64,000 nt of DNA, taken from positions 1 through 64,000 of the forward strand of contig JAISFV010000146.1 of the NCBI GenBank assembly GCA_031263445.1, given 5' to 3'. Positions 14,790 to 22,531 of this stretch are shown in pieces (within the stretch, counting starts at the first letter, position 1; each line of letters begins with the position of its first letter). The notes under the pieces were generated by a model. It made no database searches. It saw only the letters and a list, made by a program, of their open reading frames with translations, and had not been told where the DNA came from. Made by a program: the position numbers and the translations under genes. This DNA comes from Synergistaceae bacterium. GTDB lineage: Bacteria; Synergistota; Synergistia; Synergistales; Synergistaceae.

Positions 14790-16466
14790 CTATAAAACGA
14801 CGTTCTCTTTGTACTCCCCGAAAACGTCGCGAAGCACACCGCAGATTTCGCCCTCGGTCGCGTAAGCGTGCACCGCGTCCAATATCTTTGGCATGAGGTT
14901 GTCCGTTCCCGACGCCGCGCGGCGGATCTCCTCCAGCGCGCCCTTGACCCTCACGTTGTCGCGCGACTCCTTCATCCTGCGCAGCTTTTGGGCCTGGTTG
15001 TCGCCGACGGACTGGTCGACTCTGAGGAGATTGCGAGACGAGTCGTCCTCGTCTATATGGAACTTGTTCACCCCGACGACCACGTAGTCCCCGGACTCCA
15101 CCTTGCGCTGGAACTCGTAAGAGGCGTCCTGTATGTTCTGCTGCGGGTAGCCCTTCTCAATTGCGGCCAGCATCCCGCCCAGCCCGTCGATCTTGCGGAT
15201 GTACTCCCACGCGCCCTCTTCGATCGTGTTCGTCAGGGACTCGACGGCGTAGCTGCCAGCGAGCGGATCCACGATGTTCGTGATCCCTGATTCGTAGGCC
15301 ACGATCTGCTGGGTGCGCAGGGCTACGCGGACGGAGTCGTCGGTCGGGAGGGCCAGCGCCTCGTCGAGGCTGTTCGTGTGGAGCGACTGCGTGCCGCCCA
15401 TCACGGCCGCCATGGTCTGGATCGCGACGCGCACGATGTTGATCTCCGGCTGCTGCGCGGTCAGCGTCGAGCCGGCGGTCTGGGTGTGGAAGCGGAGCAT
15501 CTGCGCGGACCTGTCCGTGACTCCGAAGCGCTCTTTCATTATTCGCGCCCACACCTTGCGGGCCGCGCGGAACTTCGCGACCTCCTCAAGGAAGTCGTTA
15601 TGCGCGTTGAAGAAGAACGAGAGGCGTTTCCCGAACACGTTGGGATCCTGTCCCTTCGCTATGGCCGCCTCGACGTAGGCGATGCCGTCGGCCAGCGTGA
15701 AGGCCACCTCCTGGACGGCGGTTGAGCCGGCCTCACGGATGTGGTATCCGGATATGGAGATCGTGTTCCACTTCGGCACGTTCTGGCTGCAAAACTCGAA
15801 TATGTCGGTGATGAGCCTCATCGACGGCTTTGGGGGGAAGATGTATGTCCCCCGGGCGATATATTCCTTCAGGATGTCGTTCTGAATCGTCCCGCCGAGC
15901 TGTTCCGGCTTGATCCCGTCCTTCTCGCCGACGGCGATGTACATAGCCAGAAGCACGGCGGCAGGGGCGTTGATCGTCATGGACGTCGTCACCTTGTCCA
16001 GCGGTATCCCGCCGAAGAGTATCTCCATGTCAGCCAGGCTGTCGATTGCCACCCCGACCTTCCCGACCTCGCCCTGCGCCATCCCGTGGTCGGAGTCGTA
16101 GCCAATCTGGGTCGGCAGGTCGAAGGCCACGGAAAGCCCCGTCGTGCCCTGGCTCAGAAGGTAGCGATACCGCGCGTTGGATTCCTCTGCGGTAGCGAAC
16201 CCTGCATACTGGCGCATCGTCCAGAAGCGCCCCCTGTACATGGTGGGCTGCACGCCCCTGGTGTACGGGTACTCGCCCGGGAAGCCGAGATCCCCCATAT
16301 AGTCGAGCCTGGCAGTGTCCTCCGACGTGTAGAGGCGCTTTATCGGAATCCCGCCGCCTGTCGTGAACTTATCCCTGCGCTCCGGGCTTTTGGCGAGGGA
16401 CTTTTCGACCGCAGCCTCGTACTTGCTTTGGCCTGTCTTGAACTCCTCCGATTTTACCTCAGACAT
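14790..16466 (-). CDS. Methylmalonyl-CoA mutase large (substrate-binding) subunit
   Basis: A 558-residue TIM-barrel subunit that, with the small B12 subunit, interconverts succinyl-CoA and (R)-methylmalonyl-CoA. Typical signatures include [20 protein letters not shown] at residues 87-106, [37 protein letters not shown] and [20 protein letters not shown]. The lack of a C-terminal cobalamin domain is normal for split archaeal or anaerobe-type mutases. It is the first gene of the minus-strand operon and follows ATGGAGGATGGTGTAA. The promoter at 16540-16568 has a palindrome across the -10 box. Confidence 0.95.
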   Translation of the reverse strand: MSEVKSEEFKTGQSKYEAAVEKSLAKSPERRDKFTTGGGIPIKRLYTSEDTARLDYMGDLGFPGEYPYTRGVQPTMYRGRFWTMRQYAGFATAEESNARYRYLLSQGTTGLSVAFDLPTQIGYDSDHGMAQGEVGKVGVAIDSLADMEILFGGIPLDKVTTSMTINAPAAVLLAMYIAVGEKDGIKPEQLGGTIQNDILKEYIARGTYIFPPKPSMRLITDIFEFCSQNVPKWNTISISGYHIREAGSTAVQEVAFTLADGIAYVEAAIAKGQDPNVFGKRLSFFFNAHNDFLEEVAKFRAARKVWARIMKERFGVTDRSAQMLRFHTQTAGSTLTAQQPEINIVRVAIQTMAAVMGGTQSLHTNSLDEALALPTDDSVRVALRTQQIVAYESGITNIVDPLAGSYAVESLTNTIEEGAWEYIRKIDGLGGMLAAIEKGYPQQNIQDASYEFQRKVESGDYVVVGVNKFHIDEDDSSRNLLRVDQSVGDNQAQKLRRMKESRDNVRVKGALEEIRRAASGTDNLMPKILDAVHAYATEGEICGVLRDVFGEYKENVVL

Positions 16467-16519
16467 TTACACCATCCTCCATTTCGGGCGCGGCGGCCGC
16501 CGCATTCCCGATTTTCTCG

Positions 16520-16568
16520 AATTGACTCATATAAAGTCAATTATCATATATTTTCCGATAAAAAACAA
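16520..16568 (-). promoter_or_regulatory. Promoter of the methylmalonyl-CoA operon with an operator-like palindrome
   Basis: On the minus strand -35 TTGTTT (16568-16563) and -10 GATAAT (16545-16540) have a 17-bp spacer. A perfect inverted repeat AATTGACT-N7-AGTCAATT (16542-16520) starts within the -10 box and covers the expected start point. A dimeric regulator bound there would block initiation. The identity of the regulator cannot be told from the sequence. Confidence 0.6.
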
Positions 16569-16572
16569 GTTT

Positions 16573-16601
16573 TTGACAATATTCACAAAATTCTATATAA
16601 T
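16573..16601 (+). promoter_or_regulatory. Consensus promoter of the 16703-20957 operon
   Basis: A perfect sigma-70-type promoter: TTGACA (16573-16578), a 17-bp spacer and TATAAT (16596-16601). It is divergent from the mutase promoter and about 100 bases before the first gene, suggesting strong constitutive transcription. Confidence 0.85.
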
Positions 16602-16702
16602 TTCAATACTGAAAAACCTCCTTTCCCCTTCGAGTTTTTCGTGTATTATTATTACGCTTGAAACAATTCTTGACATTGGGCAAAATGCGGGGGGTGTTCA
16701 GC

Positions 16703-17077
16703 GTGGAAATGGCAACCTGCAGCGTATGCGGGAAAATTTTCGGCACGTCGGCGGGCTCGGTCTGCCCGTCATGCCGGAAGCTGCTCGACATTGTGTACGA
16801 GAAGGCACGCACGTACCTGCGTGACAACCCGAAGGCGGAGGTGCGGGCAAAATCCCTTGCGGAGGCGATAGGCGAGGATGCCAGGCTCGTCGAGATACTG
16901 GTCATGGAAGGGAGATTCGACGCAAAGGACAGCCCCAGGATGGAGGAGAGCGAGCTTGAGAAAAGGCGCAAGCGGCTCCTCCAGGATCTCCAGAAAAACC
17001 TGGAGCTACCTGTCAGGCAAGAGGAAAAAACGACCTACGGCAGTTCGAAGCACGGCAAGAGAGTGGATGGCGACTAA
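16703..17077 (+). CDS. Zinc-ribbon protein resembling the YvyF flagellar-operon family
   Basis: A protein of about 124 residues. The N-terminus has two CxxC pairs (CSVCGKIFG and VCPSCRK), followed by a helical region YEKARTYLRDNPKAEVRAKSLAEAIGEDARLVEILVMEGRFD, then a basic tail. The order of zinc ribbon, YLR..P, a LAEA-type winged region and EGR matches YvyF-like proteins often encoded near flagellar genes in Firmicutes, and could mean a small DNA- or RNA-binding regulator. GTG at 16703 has GGGGGGTG seven bases upstream; ATG at 16709 is the alternative. It is the first gene after a perfect promoter and lies 32 bases before the flavodiiron gene. Family assignment is by pattern only. Confidence 0.55.
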   Translation: MEMATCSVCGKIFGTSAGSVCPSCRKLLDIVYEKARTYLRDNPKAEVRAKSLAEAIGEDARLVEILVMEGRFDAKDSPRMEESELEKRRKRLLQDLQKNLELPVRQEEKTTYGSSKHGKRVDGD

Positions 17078-17109
17078 TATAGACGGCTAAACAAAGGAGC
17101 TATGGAAGA

Positions 17110-18318
17110 ATGTTCAAGGCTTATGGTATCCTCCCTGTGAACGAATCGGTCTACTGGATCGGGGCGAACGACAGGGAGACTGACAAATTCGAAGGGCTAT
17201 GGGACATCCCTCTGGGGGTGGCGTACAACTCTTATTTCGTGGATGACGAGCGCACAGCGCTCGTGGACACCGTAAAGAGCTCATTCATGGACGATTTCCT
17301 GTACCGGCTGAACCTCCTGCTCGACGGACGCAGACTGGATTACGTGATAGTGAACCACATGGAGCCGGACCACTCCGGCTCGCTCGGCATGATAAGGCGG
17401 CTTTACCCCGGCGTGAAGTACGTCGGGAACGCCAAGACGCTCGAAATGCTAAAGAACTTTTTCGGGATAGCGGACGACACGGTGGAGATAAAGGAGGGCG
17501 AAACGCTCGACCTGGGCAGGCATAAGCTCACGTTCGCCACCGCGCCGATGGTTCACTGGCCGGAGAGCATGGCAACCTACGACGTCACCGACCGCGTGCT
17601 GTTCTCGAACGACATATTCGGCGGCTTCGGGGCGCTCGAGGGCGGGATTTTCGATGACGAGGCGAACCACGACTGGGCCATCTACGAGATGATGCGCTAC
17701 TACGTCAACATCGTCGGGCGATTCGCCGCGCCCGCGTTGAAGGCGCTTGCCAAGGTACGCGGGCTGGACGTCGCGATGATCTGCCCGTCGCACGGCCCCA
17801 TATGGAGGAGCGACCCCTCGCACGTGATGGGTCTTTACGAGAAGTGGAGCAGGCAAGAGACCGAGGAGGGTGTCGTCGTCGTGTACGGCTCCATGTACGG
17901 CAACACGAAGATCGCGTCCGACGTGATCGCGCGCGCCCTCTCCGAGTCCGGCGTCAAGAAGGTATCCGTGTACGACATTTCGCGCTCGAACATGTCCTAC
18001 GTGACGACGGACATCTGGAAGTACGCCGGGCTGATACTCTCCTCCTGCACGTACAATATGGAGCTGTACCCTCCGATGGCCTCCCTGCTCCGTCTGCTTG
18101 AGAACAAGATGATGAAGGGCAGGAAGATAGGGCTATGCGGCTCCTATAGCTGGAGCAGCGCCGCGCTCAGGGAGATGACGGAGTTCGTGAACCGCTCAAA
18201 GGGCGGCTGGACGCCCGTCGATCCCTCCGTGGAGTTCAAATCCTTCCCGACAGCGGACGATCTGGCGCTCTGCGCGTCCCTCGGGAAGAACATGGCCGAA
18301 GCCGTGAGCGGGATGTGA
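17110..18318 (+). CDS. Flavodiiron protein (FprA-type O2/NO reductase)
   Basis: A 402-residue A-type flavoprotein that reduces oxygen to water or nitric oxide to N2O in anaerobes. Residues 1-250 are a metallo-beta-lactamase-like domain with diiron ligands in HMEPDHSG (His83, Glu85, Asp87, plus His88) and His148 in VHWPES, and further ligands in FSNDIFGGFG and CPSHGPIW. Residues 255-402 are a flavodoxin domain with the FMN phosphate loop GSMYGNTKIA and the SSCTYN and GSYSWSS loops. No rubredoxin domain is fused, so electrons come from a separate carrier. The ATG follows AAAGGAGC. It is the second gene of a tight six-gene operon. Confidence 0.95.
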   Translation: MFKAYGILPVNESVYWIGANDRETDKFEGLWDIPLGVAYNSYFVDDERTALVDTVKSSFMDDFLYRLNLLLDGRRLDYVIVNHMEPDHSGSLGMIRRLYPGVKYVGNAKTLEMLKNFFGIADDTVEIKEGETLDLGRHKLTFATAPMVHWPESMATYDVTDRVLFSNDIFGGFGALEGGIFDDEANHDWAIYEMMRYYVNIVGRFAAPALKALAKVRGLDVAMICPSHGPIWRSDPSHVMGLYEKWSRQETEEGVVVVYGSMYGNTKIASDVIARALSESGVKKVSVYDISRSNMSYVTTDIWKYAGLILSSCTYNMELYPPMASLLRLLENKMMKGRKIGLCGSYSWSSAALREMTEFVNRSKGGWTPVDPSVEFKSFPTADDLALCASLGKNMAEAVSGM

Positions 18319-18325
18319 GCGCGTT

Positions 18326-18931
18326 GTGACGCAAAAGGGCGATCCTTCCGGGCGGCGCGGGGCAAACGATCTGCTTGTCATACTGCGCGAGCTGCTGAAG
18401 GCCCCGCGCGACATAGGCGCGCTCTGTCCTAGCTCCTCTGCCCTCGCGGGCGAGATGGCCCGCCCGTTCGGGGCGTCTTTTTTAGGAAACGGCTACCTGG
18501 TCGAGCTCGGCGCCGGCACGGGCCCCGTGACGGAGGCGCTGCTCCGGAGGGGCGTCCCCCCTTCGAGGCTGGTGGTCGTGGAGAAGTCTGAGCCGCTGGC
18601 CTGTTGCCTCAAAAATCGCTTTGAGGGCGTGTACGTCGTCTGCTGCCCCGCCGAGGAGCTGGGTTCGAACATGGGCGGGCGCGGCCCTGTGAGGGCCGTG
18701 GTTTCGAGCCTCCCCTTCCGCAGCCTCCCCGGCGCCGTGAGCGTGGCGATAATGAGGGAGGCGGAGCGCGTCCTTGAGCCAGGCGGCCTTTTCGTCCAGT
18801 TCACCTACGCCCTTCTGGGAGAGATGCCGTTCGTGCCGAATACGTTCCGCAAGGTGCGGTCGAAGGTAATTTTGCGCAACATGCCGCCCGCGAAGGTCGA
18901 GGTGTTCCGCAAACCCAAGGCTCTAATCTGA
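18326..18931 (+). CDS. SAM-dependent methyltransferase, phospholipid N-methyltransferase-like
   Basis: A 201-residue class I methyltransferase. Motif I is LVELGAGTGPVTEALL (residues 58-73), followed by an acidic residue in LVVVEKSE; PVRAVVSSLPFRSLP and AERVLEPGGLFVQFTY are typical downstream motifs. The N-terminal stretch LLKAPRDIGALCPSSSALAG resembles PmtA and rRNA-adenine-methylase-like lipid methyltransferases. The substrate is uncertain: membrane lipid N-methylation is the best guess. The GTG start is 7 bases after the flavodiiron stop, and the next gene follows after 5 bases. Confidence 0.75.
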   Translation: MTQKGDPSGRRGANDLLVILRELLKAPRDIGALCPSSSALAGEMARPFGASFLGNGYLVELGAGTGPVTEALLRRGVPPSRLVVVEKSEPLACCLKNRFEGVYVVCCPAEELGSNMGGRGPVRAVVSSLPFRSLPGAVSVAIMREAERVLEPGGLFVQFTYALLGEMPFVPNTFRKVRSKVILRNMPPAKVEVFRKPKALI

Positions 18932-18936
18932 ACGGC

Positions 18937-19758
18937 GTGATGAAGATCATCGCGCTCAAGATATACACCGACACGTTGAAGGCTTACAGGGACGGCGTGC
19001 CGCGTTTGCTTGACGCTTTGAACGGGCTGGCCATCGAGGGCAGTTTCTTCTTCGGCATGGGGAGCGAGGGGACAGGGTCGGCCATATCCAGGATATTCGG
19101 CCAGGGGAAGGAGATCGTCGCCTCCGCGCCGGGGATACTGAGGGACGCCGCCCGTCGGGGGCAGGACTGCGGCGTCTATGGGTGGAACCCGCAGGAGTGG
19201 TGTCAGCGCCTCCAAAAACTGAAGGACACGACGATAGAGGCCGACATAAAACGCGCCATAGAGTACTTCGCGAGGAGGACAGGGGCGCGCCCCGACGGAT
19301 TTGCCGCGCCTGGTTTTCGCGTCAGCTACTTCAGCCTCAGAGTGGTGGACGACGTCCATTTCAAATACTGCAGCGACACCTTCGGGCTGTACCCGTTTTT
19401 TCCCAGGATGTCCTGGAAGACGTTCGACACGCTCCAGATACCGTCAAACCTGCCGCCGCTTGAGGCCGTCCTCGCCAAAGCGCGGGAATCGGAGGCGAGG
19501 CGTCTTCTCGAAGGGCTGTGGGACAGCATCGGGGAGGGTCTGAGCGTTGTGCCGCTGAACGCGGTGATCGCTACCTTCCCGCACATTTACGGCCCGTTTT
19601 GCGAATTCCTATTGCGTTCCGTCCAGGAAGGCGCTAAATTCATAAGCCTGAACACAGTGGCAGAACGCTTGGATCAGAGCGCCCTGCCTTCCTGTGAGGT
19701 CGTGTCTTCCAGGGCCTTCGGGATGGCGGGCGAGGTGTCGGTTCAGAGTTTCGAATGA
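18937..19758 (+). CDS. ArnD-like polysaccharide deacetylase paralog, probably catalytically inactive
   Basis: A 273-residue relative of ArnD (compare 34101-34988): both have the DTLxxYRxGxPxLL start, FFxxGxxxxGxAIxRxF, AAPGxxVS and a similar C-terminal half. The catalytic residues are changed. The Asp-Val-Asp pair of ArnD is Tyr10-Thr-Asp12 here, and the HAWDH metal site is Tyr81-Gly-Trp-Asn-Pro85, so both metal-binding histidines are lost. The conserved VHAEMEG near the end is LNAVIAT. The remaining fold looks intact and there is no stop or frameshift, so a binding or scaffolding role is more likely than decay. The start is GTG 18937 or ATG 18940. It is in an operon with the methyltransferase and the CTERM protein. 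Confidence 0.75.
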   Translation: MMKIIALKIYTDTLKAYRDGVPRLLDALNGLAIEGSFFFGMGSEGTGSAISRIFGQGKEIVASAPGILRDAARRGQDCGVYGWNPQEWCQRLQKLKDTTIEADIKRAIEYFARRTGARPDGFAAPGFRVSYFSLRVVDDVHFKYCSDTFGLYPFFPRMSWKTFDTLQIPSNLPPLEAVLAKARESEARRLLEGLWDSIGEGLSVVPLNAVIATFPHIYGPFCEFLLRSVQEGAKFISLNTVAERLDQSALPSCEVVSSRAFGMAGEVSVQSFE

Positions 19759-19773
19759 GGAGGTTGGTCTGTC

Positions 19774-20388
19774 TTGAGGAGATACGGAGTTTGGCCGTTC
19801 GGAGCGCTCGTTATTTTTATGCTCGCCGCTGCCCTTTTCTCTTGCGCGGCCCTGGCGGCGGGAAACAGCATCAGCGACAACTGGTTCGTCGAGGGCAGCG
19901 GGTTTGCCCAGAAGGGTATCCTGCGGGTTAGCCTCAACGCGAACGGAGGGCTTGACATAAAAAGCCGGTTCGTGGACGGGACGGAGTACATCACCGGCTA
20001 TGAGACATGGGGAGAGCTCAACGCGAGCCGCCTCGGCATAAACACGTGGCGCTACGGCGATAAGTACGAGCTCAGCGCGCCGATCGAGGTCCGCAGCTTC
20101 AACCCCACGATGAGCGAGCCGTTCAGGCTGCCGCCGTTTACCATCGACAAGCTCACCTACAGGGTCGTGCTGACCAGCGCGAACTCCGGGACGGTGGATA
20201 TTTCGGGCTACGTGGACATCGACACGGTGGGCGAGACGGAGATCAACGCTGACTGCGCGATCTGGCGCGAAGGGACCCCCAAGCCTGATATCCCAGACAC
20301 CGAAAGCGGCTGCGACGCGGGTTCCGGGGCGTCAGCCCTGCTTGCGCTGGGCGCGGTATTGCTCAGCAGGCGGTATCCGAGGCGATGA
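19774..20388 (+). CDS. Exported protein with Synergistota CTERM sorting signal
   Basis: A 204-residue secreted protein. Residues 1-30 are a signal peptide ending in ALAA. Residues 31-165 form an unrecognised domain, probably beta-rich (many Gly/Tyr/Thr strands such as LTYRVVLTSANSGTVDISGYVDI). Residues 166-180 are a Pro/Asp linker. The C-terminus has ESGCDAGSGASALLALGA then RRYPRR, the tripartite CTERM sorting signal described for Synergistota, where cleavage near the Cys would attach the protein to the cell surface. The TTG start follows AGGAGGTTGG. Its stop overlaps the start of the C39-like peptidase gene (ATGA). The function of the surface domain is unknown. Confidence 0.8.
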   Translation: MRRYGVWPFGALVIFMLAAALFSCAALAAGNSISDNWFVEGSGFAQKGILRVSLNANGGLDIKSRFVDGTEYITGYETWGELNASRLGINTWRYGDKYELSAPIEVRSFNPTMSEPFRLPPFTIDKLTYRVVLTSANSGTVDISGYVDIDTVGETEINADCAIWREGTPKPDIPDTESGCDAGSGASALLALGAVLLSRRYPRR

Positions 20389-20957
20389 CGGCCGGCTCTG
20401 CCTCGCCTGCCGAGATGGCCCCTGTCAAGTTTATCTTCATCCCGCTGGTCGGGCAGGCGACGTTTTACACGTGCGGGGTGGCCGTGCTGCAGTCCATACT
20501 CTTTTACAACGGCATCGAGTGCAGGCAGGACGTGATCGAGCTGGCCGTCGGCTCGTCCCCGTCTTACGGCACGGGGATAAAGAACATGTGCCGGTTTTTA
20601 AACGACAACGGGCTGAAGTCGGAACTGACGGAAAACCTCACGCTGCCGGACCTGAGGGAACATATCTGCCTAGGACACGTCATCGTCTGCCTCATGCAGG
20701 CATGGAACGACGAGCGGGGCCACGATTACACGGACTCGTGGGGCGACGGGCATTATGTGACCGCGATAGGCTACGACGACGAGAGGATTTATTTTATGGA
20801 CCCCTACAACATCGCGAACTACGCCTACGTCGAAAACAGCGATTTCCTGCGCAGATGGCACGGCATCAACCTAGGCGTAAAGTACATAAACGCAGGGATA
20901 GCAGTGACAAACCCCAACCCCGTGTACCGGCCGGGGGTGTTCACGCGTATGCCGTAA
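20385..20957 (+). CDS. C39-like cysteine peptidase family protein
   Basis: A 190-residue papain-fold protein of the C39/BtrH-like group. The likely nucleophile is Cys30 in ATFYTCGVAVLQSILFYNG, matching the D/T-C-G-x-x-x-L-x-x-x-L pattern of C39 peptidases. The likely catalytic His123 lies in DGHYVTAIGYDDE and Asp139 in IYFMDPYN. No signal peptide or transporter domain is present, so it is probably cytoplasmic unless exported by another route. It overlaps the CTERM protein gene by 4 bases, so the two are translationally coupled and a processing relation is plausible but unproven. It is the last gene of the operon. Confidence 0.75.
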   Translation: MTAGSASPAEMAPVKFIFIPLVGQATFYTCGVAVLQSILFYNGIECRQDVIELAVGSSPSYGTGIKNMCRFLNDNGLKSELTENLTLPDLREHICLGHVIVCLMQAWNDERGHDYTDSWGDGHYVTAIGYDDERIYFMDPYNIANYAYVENSDFLRRWHGINLGVKYINAGIAVTNPNPVYRPGVFTRMP

Positions 20958-21268
20958 CGGTTTACGCGTCCTAAAAGACGCCCGCCGGCCAGAGGAGCGC
21001 CCGGCACCGCGTTATCGTGGATACCGTCCGCGATTACGGGTATGCGGACGCCAGAGGGGCGGGCGTCGGGGTGAAAGCCGTCCGGGCGCGGCACGCCGTC
21101 ACGCGATTTCATACAATAAATTGTCTTTTTTGATTGATCTAAGGGGCGGATCTAATCCACGTCTTTTAATATATGTCGTAATAAAGATCCATAGATTAAA
21201 ATATTTTTAATTTCTCCTCGTCTTTTTATTTTAACCATTCTTTCATTCAGATTTTACCCGTTCAGCGG
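20958..21268. other. Non-coding stretch: GC-rich part then AT-rich part
   Basis: No gene is seen. Bases 20970-21110 are GC-rich with several overlapping inverted repeats (for example CGCCCGCC / GGCGGGCG at 20980 and 21057), possibly a complex termination region for the upstream operon. Bases 21115-21260 turn strongly AT-rich before the promoter at 21269. Confidence 0.5.
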
Positions 21269-21297
21269 TTGACAATTTTTTGTGTTCGAATTAGGAT
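21269..21297 (+). promoter_or_regulatory. Promoter upstream of the YheO-regulator/dehydrogenase operon
   Basis: TTGACA (21269-21274), a 17-bp spacer and TAGGAT (21292-21297). It would yield a leader of about 200 bases that carries repeat copies D and E before the first gene at 21508. Confidence 0.7.
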
Positions 21298-21330
21298 TGT
21301 CACATCGCACAGGCCGCTCACAGTTGAATA

Positions 21331-21437
21331 GGAAAAACGCTGATTGATTCGCTTAAATAACATTTCGCCGTTTAGAAGCGGCCGTCACAAAGATTTAAAT
21401 CTTCACCCTTTAGGCCCTAGGCTATAAATCGGTCTTT
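21331..21437 (+). repeat. Dispersed MITE-like repeat, full copy D
   Basis: The left end GGAAAAACGCTGATTGATTC and right end ATAAATCGGTCTTT form terminal inverted repeats. The core at 21389-21415 contains the perfect palindrome AAGATTTAAATCTT followed by CACCCTTTAGGC. It lies in the transcribed leader of the following operon. Confidence 0.75.
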
Positions 21438-21488
21438 AAGGTTTAAATCTTCACCCTTTTGGCCCTGACTATAAAATCAGCCTTTCTC
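21438..21488 (+). repeat. Right-half copy E of the dispersed repeat, in tandem with D
   Basis: AAGGTTTAAATCTTCACCC, TTTTGGCC, TGACTATAAAATCAGCC and TTTCTC repeat the right half of copy D directly after it. TGA and TCA plus GGC and GCC can pair as a hairpin. Only 20 bases separate it from the regulator gene. Confidence 0.75.
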
Positions 21489-21507
21489 AGGTTTGGGGGT
21501 ACGCTAG

Positions 21508-22194
21508 ATGAATTCCGCCGAGCGTCACGACATCAGCCCTAAGCTCCGTCCTTTCGTCCAGATGGTGGGCGCGCTGGCGAAGATCCTCGGAAATGACTGC
21601 GAGGTCCTGCTCCACGATGTGAATCGCCTCGACCGTTCCATCGTCGCCTGCGCGAACGGTCACGTCACCGGCAGGTCGCTTGGTTCCCCGATGTCTGTCT
21701 ATGGCCTCCAGCTTCTGAACGGCGACGCCTTTTCAGGGTCACGGAACGTCCACACATACACCGCGAAGGCAAACAACGGGAAGCTCATCAAGTGCGGGGT
21801 CATCGCCATCAAGGACGGCGACGGCGAGACAATCGGCCTCATGTGCCTCCACTTCGACACAACAAGGGCGAGGGCGGCCAAGGAGCTGCTCGACGCGCTC
21901 TTTTCGTCCGACTGGTCCGCAGACGCGACGCCGGTCAACGAATTTTTCGGCCTGGAGATAGAGGATGTGTTCAACAACACCTTCCAGGAGATGAAGGGCC
22001 TGTTCGACAAGCCCGTTTCGGAACTGTCAAAAGCTCAAAAAAAGATAATCATAAAAAACCTCATGGAGAGGGGATTTTTCCTCATGAAGGGGGCGGTGGG
22101 GTACATCGCGGGGAAGATGGGCAACAGCAAGTTCACTATTTACGGGTACATCAGGGAGATAGGGAAGGGAGGAATCGTCGATGGATCTTATTGA
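21508..22194 (+). CDS. YheO/DauR-type transcriptional regulator
   Basis: A 228-residue regulator. Residues 15-130 are a YheO-like PAS domain (MVGALAKILGNDCEVLLHDV, then ANGHVTGRSLGSPM and CGVIAIKDGDGETIGLMCLHFD). The C-terminal 70 residues (LSKAQKKIIIKNLMERGFFLMKGAVGYIAGKMGNSKFTIYGYIRE) are the DauR-type helix-turn-helix. Such proteins commonly stand in front of D-amino-acid or amine catabolic genes, DauR of D-arginine breakdown being the named example. The following 2Fe-2S gene starts inside its 3' end (14-base overlap), so it is the first gene of the dehydrogenase operon and probably senses its substrate. Confidence 0.88.
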   Translation: MNSAERHDISPKLRPFVQMVGALAKILGNDCEVLLHDVNRLDRSIVACANGHVTGRSLGSPMSVYGLQLLNGDAFSGSRNVHTYTAKANNGKLIKCGVIAIKDGDGETIGLMCLHFDTTRARAAKELLDALFSSDWSADATPVNEFFGLEIEDVFNNTFQEMKGLFDKPVSELSKAQKKIIIKNLMERGFFLMKGAVGYIAGKMGNSKFTIYGYIREIGKGGIVDGSY

Positions 22195-22519
22195 GGAACA
22201 CCCGATACTTGAGCCGTCCAATTTCAAGAGGGGCGAGAAGGTGACGTTTACCTTCGACGGCGTCACGATGGAGGGGTTCGGCGGAGCGCCGATTGCGGCC
22301 GCGCTCCACGCCAACGGGGTCAGGATCTACCGGGAAACGCCGACCATGAAGCGACCGAGAGGATTTTTCTGCGCCATCGGAAAGTGCAGCAGTTGTTTCA
22401 TGGTGGTCGACGGGGTGCCGAACGTCAGGACGTGCGTCACGCCCCTCGTGGCCGGGATGAAGGTGGAGACGCAGCGCGGCAAGGGGCGTGCGGCTATCGC
22501 CCCCATTCTCCCAGAGTGA
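22181..22519 (+). CDS. (2Fe-2S) small subunit of an FAD-dependent dehydrogenase (HcnA-like)
   Basis: A 112-residue ferredoxin-fold protein of the Fer2_4 family, as in HcnA, sarcosine oxidase alpha N-termini and proline/hydroxyproline dehydrogenase small subunits. The cluster ligands are in CAIGKCSSC plus Cys in NVRTC. The N-terminal half holds the ubiquitin-like fold with VTFTFDGVTMEGFGGAPIAAAL. It passes electrons within a multi-subunit complex encoded by the next four genes. The start overlaps the regulator gene and follows GGGAGGAATCG. Confidence 0.9.
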   Translation: MDLIEEHPILEPSNFKRGEKVTFTFDGVTMEGFGGAPIAAALHANGVRIYRETPTMKRPRGFFCAIGKCSSCFMVVDGVPNVRTCVTPLVAGMKVETQRGKGRAAIAPILPE

Positions 22520-22531
22520 GGTGCTGGTGAC

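Noticed and set aside
15741-16661. Open frame on the plus strand across the mutase gene
   Set aside because: It runs antisense to a certain gene and through its promoter; no family similarity.
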